A DNA stretch of 10,655 bases from Frankiales bacterium (GTDB lineage: Bacteria; Actinomycetota; Actinomycetes; Mycobacteriales; SCTD01), in contig JAODNS010000293.1 in assembly GCA_025465145.1 (NCBI GenBank), positions 1 through 10,655 on the forward strand, read 5' to 3'. Of this stretch, positions 1-4,891 are shown piece by piece. The translations under genes were made by a program, and so were the position numbers. How positions within the stretch are numbered: position 1 is the stretch's first letter; each line of letters begins with the position of its first letter. A model generated the notes under the pieces. That model had not been told where the DNA came from and ran no database searches. It was given only the letters and a program-made list of their open reading frames with translations.

Positions 1-13
1 GCTCTTCCGATCT
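1..13. other. Illumina adapter remnant at contig end
   Basis: The first 13 bases, GCTCTTCCGATCT, are exactly the reverse complement of AGATCGGAAGAGC, the 13-base sequence common to both Illumina TruSeq adapters. The genome-derived sequence therefore most likely begins at base 14. By chance the adapter is open in the frame of the following gene, so it adds false residues (LFRS) ahead of the real protein sequence if translated. Confidence 0.93.
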
Positions 14-550
14 TCCGGCGAGCGGATCGCCACGATGCTGCGGCTGGCCGACGAGGAGGCCACCGCCCTGCGCGGCGAGGCCGCCGCGGCGGCGGACGCG
101 CTGCTGACCGAGGCCCGTCAGCGGGCCGGCCAGGAGACGGCGGCACGCACCGCTGAGCTCGACCGCCGCGAGGCCGATCTGCACCGGGCGGCGCAGGAGG
201 CCGAGCAGGCGACGCTGCAGGCGCAGAAGGACGCCGACAGCATCCGGGCCAACGCGATGCGCGAGGCCGAGCAGCTCAAGGCGCGGGCGGCGCAGGAGGC
301 CGACGTGGCCAGCCGCAAGGCCCAGGAGGACGTGCGGCGCATGCACGAGTCGGGCCAGCGCGAGGCGGCCGCGATGACGGCCGAGGCGCGCCGGCAGGTC
401 GAGGAGCTGTCGAAGGAGCGCGACCGGATGTACGGCGAGCTGCAGCGGATCCAGGACGCGCTCTCCCGCACGGTCGGTCCGCTGCAGACGGCGACCCAGC
501 CGCAGCAGCCGCAGGTCGGGGGCGGGTCGACCCGAGCTGACGGTGCCTGA
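14..550 (+). CDS. Coiled-coil protein (FilP/Scy/DivIVA-like), 5' end missing
   Basis: The frame is open from base 14 to the TGA at 548-550 (178 visible residues). The residues before the first ATG (SGERIATMLRLADEEA) read as coding, so the ATG at 35 is internal and the N-terminus is lost at the contig edge. The whole visible part is Ala/Glu/Arg/Gln-rich, without proline until the last 20 residues, and forms long amphipathic heptad-like helix, ending in a short Gln/Pro tail. This composition is typical of actinobacterial polar scaffold or intermediate-filament-like proteins (DivIVA/Wag31, FilP, Scy), often misnamed cellulose-binding proteins. These assemble at cell poles or hyphal tips and organise peptidoglycan growth. 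Assignment rests on composition and pattern, not a diagnostic motif, because the N-terminal domain that would decide is absent. It overlaps the next gene by 8 bases, which implies co-transcription and translational coupling. Confidence 0.75.
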   Translation, partial: SGERIATMLRLADEEATALRGEAAAAADALLTEARQRAGQETAARTAELDRREADLHRAAQEAEQATLQAQKDADSIRANAMREAEQLKARAAQEADVASRKAQEDVRRMHESGQREAAAMTAEARRQVEELSKERDRMYGELQRIQDALSRTVGPLQTATQPQQPQVGGGSTRADGA

Positions 551-1961
551 CGAGCCGCTCGACGAGGAGGCGCTCGCCGCCCGCGTCGAGGAGCGGGTCG
601 AGGAGCGCGTCGAGGAGCGCGTCGAGGAGCGGGTCGAGGAGCGGGTCGAGGAGCGGGGCGAGGCGCGGGTCGAGGAGCTCGTCGACGACGAGGTCGAGGA
701 GCGGGCCGCTGACCTCGACTCCACGGCGGACCGGGCGCAGCAGGCGGAGCAGGGAGCTCAGGCCGCCGCCCGCGGCGCCGAGGACGCCCGCAGCGGGGCG
801 GTGTCCGCCGGGCAGGCGGCCGTCGAGGCTGCGGAGGTCGTGGCGCCGGACGACCCGCTGCTCGACACCGCGGTACGCAAGATCGAGGCGCAGGCGGACG
901 AGGAGAACCCGTTCGGCCGCCCGGGCCGCCCGCTCAGCCGACGCTCGCCGTTCCGGCTCGCCTTCACCGCCGCCCTGGGCGTCGCGACCGCCTACGGGCT
1001 GGTGAAGGCGGTCGTCGCCGTCCGGTCGGTGCTGATCCTGCTGCTCATCGCGGCGTTCCTGGCCATCGGCCTCAACCCCGCTGTCGAGGCGCTCGGCCGT
1101 CGGGGGCTGTCCCGGAGCCGCTCGGTCGGCATCGTGCTGGTGGCGGTGCTGCTGTTCTTCGTCGGGTTCGGCTTCGCGGTCGTCCCGCCGATCATCGACC
1201 AGCTCGGTCAGCTGTCCGACAAGGCACCGGACTACGTCCGCCAGCTGCAGGAGAACCGGCGGGTCGCGGACCTCGACAGCCGCTTCCACTTCCTGGACAA
1301 GGCCAAGGACTACCTCAACCACCCGGAGAACGCAGGCACGAAGGTGTTCGGCGGCGTGCTCGGCGTCGGGAAGGTCGTCTTCAGCGCTTTCTTCAGCACC
1401 CTGACGGTGCTGATCCTGACGCTGTACTTCCTGTCGAACCTGCCGAGCATCAAGGCCAACTTCTACCGGACCGTCCCACGCAGCCGGCGCGCCCGCGTCG
1501 GCCTGCTGACCGACGAGATCCTCGAGCGCGTCGGCGGCTACGTGGGCGGCGCACTGATCATCGCCGCCTTCGCCGGCGTGACGACCTTCGTCCTGCTGCT
1601 CGCGCTCGGGGTCCCCTACCCCGTTGCCCTGGCGATGCTCGTCGCCATCACCGACCTCATCCCGCTCGTGGGCGCAACGATCGGCGCGGCCGTCGTGACG
1701 CTGGTGGCGTTCTTCGTATCCGTGAAGGTCGGCATCATCGCGGCCGTCTACTACGTCGGGTACCAGCAGATCGAGAACTACGTGCTCTACCCGCGCGTGA
1801 TGAAGCGGTCCGTCGACGTCAGCCCCGCTGCGACCGTGGTCGCCGTTCTCATCGGCGGCTCGCTGCTCGGCGTGCTCGGCGCGCTGCTCGCCATCCCGAT
1901 CGCCGCCGCGGTGCAGCTGGTCCTGCAGGAGGTCGTCGTGCCGCGCCAGGACGAGGCCTGA
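543..1961 (+). CDS. AI-2E/PerM-family membrane transporter with VEER-repeat N-terminus
   Basis: This is a 472-residue polytopic membrane protein. Residues about 138-462 match the AI-2E transporter family (PF01594; PerM, TqsA, YdiK). Hydrophobic spans lie near 138-178, 194-215, 274-297, 332-356, 359-402 and 428-462. Family-type stretches include LNPAVEAL (177-184), DLIPLVG (371-377) and QQIENYVLYPRVM (408-420). Family members export small molecules or ions; the substrate here cannot be told, and the family name does not prove AI-2 transport. Usual length is about 330-400 residues. The excess is a hydrophilic extension of about 135 residues, strongly acidic/basic and helical, starting with tandem VEER units, then Ala/Gln-rich helix and a Pro/Arg linker. 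The GTG start at 543 has no close Shine-Dalgarno sequence (a G-rich stretch lies about 15 bases upstream) but overlaps the preceding gene by 8 bases, suggesting coupled translation. Confidence 0.88.
   Translation: MPDEPLDEEALAARVEERVEERVEERVEERVEERVEERGEARVEELVDDEVEERAADLDSTADRAQQAEQGAQAAARGAEDARSGAVSAGQAAVEAAEVVAPDDPLLDTAVRKIEAQADEENPFGRPGRPLSRRSPFRLAFTAALGVATAYGLVKAVVAVRSVLILLLIAAFLAIGLNPAVEALGRRGLSRSRSVGIVLVAVLLFFVGFGFAVVPPIIDQLGQLSDKAPDYVRQLQENRRVADLDSRFHFLDKAKDYLNHPENAGTKVFGGVLGVGKVVFSAFFSTLTVLILTLYFLSNLPSIKANFYRTVPRSRRARVGLLTDEILERVGGYVGGALIIAAFAGVTTFVLLLALGVPYPVALAMLVAITDLIPLVGATIGAAVVTLVAFFVSVKVGIIAAVYYVGYQQIENYVLYPRVMKRSVDVSPAATVVAVLIGGSLLGVLGALLAIPIAAAVQLVLQEVVVPRQDEA
585..704 (+). 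repeat. 12-bp in-frame tandem repeat encoding (VEER)n
   Basis: Ten consecutive 12-bp units run from 585 to 704. The first six (585-656) all encode Val-Glu-Glu-Arg as GTC GAG GAG CGG or CGC and differ only at the last base. The next units are degenerate (GEAR, VEEL, VDDE), followed by one more VEER. They cover residues 15-54 of the transporter. The unit length is a multiple of three, so copy-number change by slippage would keep the frame. The period of four residues with alternating acidic and basic positions favours a single charged helix or a coiled coil. Confidence 0.93.
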
Positions 1962-2103
1962 TCCGCCCGGCTTGAGCGCCTGCAGGTGAGACCTCTGTCA
2001 CCTCGTACGCTTCCACCCCTTTTCCGCAGTTTCACGCTGCGTGCTTCTGGTGACACAAGGGGTCATCTACCGGCACTTCCGCCGGCCCCCCCCGGAGGTC
2101 CCC
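1962..2103 (+). promoter_or_regulatory. Leader of the LPXTG protein gene with dyads, C8 tract and RBS
   Basis: This 142-bp gap should hold the promoter and leader of the wall protein, but I could not pick a convincing -35/-10 pair. Visible elements are a 6-bp inverted repeat (AGGTGA 1984-1989, TCACCT 1998-2003), a wider 7-bp one (TGTCACC 1996-2002, GGTGACA 2049-2055), and a small hairpin (CCGGC 2070-2074, GCCGG 2081-2085). A run of eight C (2086-2093) abuts the Shine-Dalgarno GGAGG at 2094-2098, which stands 5 bases before the GTG at 2104. The dyads could be an operator or terminator; they are short and may be chance. Confidence 0.4.
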
Positions 2104-3093
2104 GTGTCCGCTCGTCTGTCCCGCATCCTCGCGAGCACCAGCGCCGCCGCCCTCGCGCTCGGCCTCGTCACCCCCTCGGCCGCGCTGGCCGACGACAAGG
2201 GCGGCAGGGGCAACAAGGGCAAGGGCGACAAGGGCTCCTCGTCCAGCACCGAGTCGCGGCGCGACAAGGACAACGGCGACAAGGACAAGGGTCAGAAGCA
2301 CGAGAAGGGCGAGAGGGACAAGGGCCAGAAGGGCGACCCGGCCGGCAACAACGGCACGATCAAGATCCAGCCGTACGGCGGCGCGAGCGGCCACGGGAAC
2401 AACCCGCACCCGGGCTGCGACTTCCGGCTCCAGATGTTCAACTTCGACGACGACCAGACCGGCACCATCACCTTCGTCGGCCAGGCGCCGACCAAGGGCG
2501 CCGTCACCACGCAGCCGCTGTCCGGTACGAAGCTCCTGAGCAACGACGCGGCCGGCGGCGGCAAGGACGTCGACGCGTTCTACGACCTGCGCGGCGCCGA
2601 GCTCGGGCTCACCGGCACGCCTGCCAAGCAGGGCTTCCACGTCAAGGTGCTCGTGAACGCGAACAACGCCCCGGGTGGCGCCAAGTCGAAGGTGTTCTGG
2701 CTCCACTGCGCGGCCGCCGCCAAGCCCGCCACCACGACCAGCAGCACGGTCACGAACAACGCGGTCACGACCGACACGGTGACGACGCCGACCACCTCGA
2801 CCACCGGCGTCACCTCCGGCGCGGCAACCGGCAGCACCGCGGTCAGCAGCGGCAGCGTCACGGCTCCGGCCACGGGTGGCGTCGTCGCGGAGAGCACCAC
2901 CTCCGGCGAGACGGCGCTGGCCGGCGGCACGGTCCACGGCGCGCGCAACGAGCGGGCCGCCGCTGCGGAGCGCGGCACGGCGCTGCCCTTCACCGGCGTC
3001 CCGCTGCTCGCCCTGCTGTCGATGGCCGCCGCTGCGGTCGTCGCCGGGGCCCTCGCGATCCGGGCCGGCCGTCGCCGGACCAGCGCCCTCTAG
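2104..3093 (+). CDS. Secreted LPXTG (LPFTG) cell-wall-anchored protein
   Basis: This is a 329-residue exported surface protein of unknown function. Residues 1-29 form a Sec signal peptide (MSARLSR, hydrophobic core, cleavage after SAALA, residues 25-29). Residues 30-80 are a low-complexity Lys/Gly/Asp tract (KGDKG, DKDKGQKHEKG). Residues about 85-205 form a compact domain framed by Cys105 and Cys202, a plausible disulfide. Its pattern (CDFRLQMFNF near the start, KSKVFWLHC at the end) resembles a domain seen in other actinobacterial LPXTG proteins of unknown role. Residues 206-293 are a Thr/Ser/Ala stalk. LPFTG at 294-298, a hydrophobic helix and an RAGRRR tail make a standard sortase signal, so the product should be linked to peptidoglycan. 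The start at GTG 2104 is preferred because GGAGG lies 5 bases upstream and it gives a clean signal peptide; the in-frame GTG at 2041 has neither. It converges on the hydrolase at 3090-3863 and shares its stop tetramer. Confidence 0.9.
   Translation: MSARLSRILASTSAAALALGLVTPSAALADDKGGRGNKGKGDKGSSSSTESRRDKDNGDKDKGQKHEKGERDKGQKGDPAGNNGTIKIQPYGGASGHGNNPHPGCDFRLQMFNFDDDQTGTITFVGQAPTKGAVTTQPLSGTKLLSNDAAGGGKDVDAFYDLRGAELGLTGTPAKQGFHVKVLVNANNAPGGAKSKVFWLHCAAAAKPATTTSSTVTNNAVTTDTVTTPTTSTTGVTSGAATGSTAVSSGSVTAPATGGVVAESTTSGETALAGGTVHGARNERAAAAERGTALPFTGVPLLALLSMAAAAVVAGALAIRAGRRRTSAL
3090..3093. other. Shared palindromic stop CTAG (convergent pair 1)
   Basis: CTAG supplies the TAG stop for the plus-strand LPXTG gene (3091-3093) and, on the other strand, the TAG stop of the hydrolase (3092-3090). 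The two coding regions therefore overlap tail to tail by 4 bases with no intergenic terminator. The same arrangement recurs at 7294-7297 and 9199-9202. Confidence 0.95.
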
Positions 3094-3863
3094 CTCTCCA
3101 GACCGGCCAGGAAGCCGGCCACCTGCTCGGTGAACGCCTCCGGCGTCTCCACCGCGGTCAGGTGGCCGGCTTCCTGAAGTACGGCCAGCCGCCCGGCCGG
3201 CAGCGCGTCGGCCATCGCCTTCCCGTCCGCCACCGGCGAGAGCACGTCCTGGTCCCCGACGACCACCAGCGCGGGCCCGGCGAACCCGCGCAGGGTGTCG
3301 AACGAGTCCGGCCGCGCCGCCATCGCCCGTTGCGCCCACGCGACCGCGGCCGGCGGGGCCGCCTGCACCAGCCCCCGCACCCGGCCGACCACGCCGGCCC
3401 GCGACGTCGTGGTCGTGCTGCCGAGCAGCGCGGGGAGCACCTCCTCGAGCAGCACGTCCGACCCATCCGCCAGCACCGCGTCCGCGATGCGCAGCCGATT
3501 GGCCCGCGCCGCTCCCGGGTCGGCAGCCGCCTTGGTGTCGGCGAGGACGAGCCCCGCCACGCGCTCCGGATGCCGGCGCAGGAAGGCCATCGCGACGTAT
3601 CCGCCCATCGACAGCCCGCCCAGCACGACGCGGTCGAGCGCGAGCCGGTCCAGCAGCTGGGCGAGGTCGTCCGCGCAGTGGTCCAGCGACGGCTCGTCGT
3701 CGCCCAGGTCGGAGCCGCCGAAGCCGCGCTGGTCCGGCGTGACGACCCGGCAGCGGTGGCCGAGCCCCTCGCGCTGAGCGAGCCACATGGCAGACGACAG
3801 CGGGAACGCGTGCAGCAGCACGAGCGGCTGCCCGGTCCCGACCTCCCGGTAGGCGAGCTCCAC
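3090..3863 (-). CDS. Alpha/beta-fold hydrolase
   Basis: This is a 257-residue cytoplasmic alpha/beta hydrolase of the small esterase/lactonase-like type (PF00561/PF12697). The catalytic set is visible: oxyanion-side HAFPLS (18-23), nucleophile elbow GLSMG (Ser85), acid Asp206 in VVGDQDVLSP, and His234 in EAGHL. The DQRGFGGSD block (44-52) is the usual loop of the family. The fold resembles 3-oxoadipate enol-lactonase and related esterases, but the substrate cannot be inferred. The start is GTG at 3863, one base after the TGA of the upstream hydrolase, with GAGGGGG about 6 bases before it; a longer open frame upstream to 4733 is antisense-like reading through the neighbouring genes. It is the last gene of a four-gene minus-strand operon. 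The C-terminal coding region carries the 18-bp inverted repeat, and its stop overlaps the LPXTG gene. Confidence 0.9.
   Translation of the reverse strand: MELAYREVGTGQPLVLLHAFPLSSAMWLAQREGLGHRCRVVTPDQRGFGGSDLGDDEPSLDHCADDLAQLLDRLALDRVVLGGLSMGGYVAMAFLRRHPERVAGLVLADTKAAADPGAARANRLRIADAVLADGSDVLLEEVLPALLGSTTTTSRAGVVGRVRGLVQAAPPAAVAWAQRAMAARPDSFDTLRGFAGPALVVVGDQDVLSPVADGKAMADALPAGRLAVLQEAGHLTAVETPEAFTEQVAGFLAGLES
3108..3176. terminator. Perfect 18-bp inverted repeat, candidate bidirectional terminator
   Basis: CAGGAAGCCGGCCACCTG at 3108-3125 is the exact reverse complement of 3159-3176, with a 33-base spacer. It could form a very stable GC-rich hairpin 15 bases beyond the shared stop of the convergent pair. 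No T tract follows, so classical intrinsic termination is not shown. The arms lie inside the hydrolase gene, each exactly six codons (QEAGHL, residues 230-235, containing the catalytic His; QVAGFL, residues 247-252). A structural RNA role is inferred from position only. Confidence 0.5.
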
Positions 3864-3864
3864 G

Positions 3865-4575
3865 TCAGACCCCCTCGTACGTCCTCGGCAACGGGTAGGC
3901 CGCGGGCGCCACGTGCCGCACGACCTCGTCGAGCACCTGCTCGGTGAACCCGACGAACAGGTGCTTGGCCCGCGGCACGTCCACCACCTCCGCCTGCGGC
4001 ACGACCGCGAACCGCTCGCGGGCCTCGGGCGGCCGCAGGAAGTCGTCCAGCTCGGGCACGATCGCGACCAGCGGCTTGCCCGACTCCGCCCAGGCCGCCA
4101 GGTCCTCGGGCTTCGAGAAGCGCAGCGGCGGTGAGATGAGGATGCCGCCGACGACCGACGGGTCGCACCCGTACCGCAGCGCGAGGTCGGTCCCGAAGGA
4201 CCAGCCCAGCAGCCAGATGCTCGGCAAGTCCTCGGCCTCGGCGAGGTCGAGCGCCGCGGCGACGTCGTAGCGCTCACCGTCGCCGTTGTCGAACGCGCCC
4301 TGGCTGGTCCCCTGCGGGCTGCTGGTCCCGCGGGTGTTGAAGCGCAGCACCGCCAGGCCGGCCAGCGGGGGCAGCCGCCACGACGCCTTCTTGATGAGGT
4401 GGCTGTCCATGAAGCCGCCTTGGGTGGGCAGCGGGTGCAGGCAGACCAGCGTCGCGACCGGTGGACGGTCCAGCGGCAGCGCGAGCTCGCCGACGAGCTG
4501 CAGCCCGTCGGCCGTGTGCAGGGTGACCGGCCGGCGCTCCGCGGGCAGCACGGTGTTGGAGCGGATCTCAGCCAT
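3865..4575 (-). CDS. Alpha/beta hydrolase, COG2945-like
   Basis: This is a 236-residue cytoplasmic hydrolase. The pattern HPLPTQGGFMDSHLI (47-61), then LRFNTRGT (77-84) and FDNGDGERYDV (95-105), matches the COG2945 group of predicted alpha/beta hydrolases, whose members share HPHP...GGTM and LRFNFRG motifs. The nucleophile elbow is GWSFG with Ser126, the acid is probably Asp177 or Asp178 in ELDDF, and the base is His205 in RAKHLF. The physiological substrate of the family is not established. The ATG at 4575 overlaps the end of the small upstream gene by 8 bases (ATGGCTGA), so translation is probably coupled; no separate Shine-Dalgarno is evident. It is followed after one base by a second, different alpha/beta hydrolase, so the pair may act in sequence or on related substrates. 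Confidence 0.87.
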   Translation of the reverse strand: MAEIRSNTVLPAERRPVTLHTADGLQLVGELALPLDRPPVATLVCLHPLPTQGGFMDSHLIKKASWRLPPLAGLAVLRFNTRGTSSPQGTSQGAFDNGDGERYDVAAALDLAEAEDLPSIWLLGWSFGTDLALRYGCDPSVVGGILISPPLRFSKPEDLAAWAESGKPLVAIVPELDDFLRPPEARERFAVVPQAEVVDVPRAKHLFVGFTEQVLDEVVRHVAPAAYPLPRTYEGV

Positions 4576-4891
4576 AGCGGGGGGCGTTCTTCGACCGGTG
4601 CACCTTCACGCCGCGCCGCTCGCGGGCCGCCCAGCAGGCGGTGTGCCAGTGCCGGCGGTCGTCGGGCCGGCCCTCCGGCCAGGCGACGACGTGCGGCGTC
4701 GCCGGCCGCAGCTCGTGGTCGCAGCCGGGGCACCGGTACGCCCGGCCGGACGCGCCGCTCACGTGTCGCACGACGAAGCCGTCCTCGACCCGCTCCCCCA
4801 CCGGCGGGCGCAGCACCTGCTCGTCGTCACCGGCCTTGAGCGCCTGCATCGCGGCGCACCGCTTGGCCGCCCGACCCGAGCCGCGGGGCAT
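4568..4891 (-). CDS. Small zinc-ribbon-like protein (CPGC...HWHTACW)
   Basis: This is a 107-residue conserved-looking actinobacterial protein without assigned function. The N-terminal 20 residues are basic. A central potential metal site consists of YRCPGC (Cys54, Cys57), His67 in TPHVVAWPEG, and HWHTACW (His81, His83, Cys86). Similar small proteins are sometimes labelled ATP/GTP-binding protein in Streptomyces, but no nucleotide-binding loop is visible here. Zinc binding and nucleic-acid or protein interaction are inferences from the Cys/His spacing and basic ends. The ATG shares its A with the TGA stop of the dehydrogenase (TGATG, 4893-4889), and its own stop overlaps the next hydrolase, so it is tightly embedded between a CoA-metabolism gene and two hydrolases. 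Confidence 0.82.
   Translation of the reverse strand: MPRGSGRAAKRCAAMQALKAGDDEQVLRPPVGERVEDGFVVRHVSGASGRAYRCPGCDHELRPATPHVVAWPEGRPDDRRHWHTACWAARERRGVKVHRSKNAPRYG

Noticed and set aside
276..1322. Minus-strand frame with LLDPLLDALLD repeats
   Set aside because: The apparent Leu/Asp repeat is the antisense reading of the VEER tandem repeat in the transporter gene.
2041..2103. Earlier GTG start for the LPXTG protein
   Set aside because: It lacks a Shine-Dalgarno and would bury the signal peptide; GTG 2104 has GGAGG at 5 bases.
1986..3947. Long plus-strand open frame of 653 codons rich in Arg/Gln/Gly across the LPXTG gene
   Set aside because: It is an off-frame reading of the LPXTG gene and antisense of the hydrolase; it has no RBS or recognisable domain, while the other frame has signal peptide and sorting signal.
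3864..4733. N-terminal extension that would make the downstream hydrolase 547 residues long
   Set aside because: The added part reads the COG2945-like hydrolase and zinc-ribbon genes out of frame; GTG 3863 with a proper RBS one base after the upstream stop is better.
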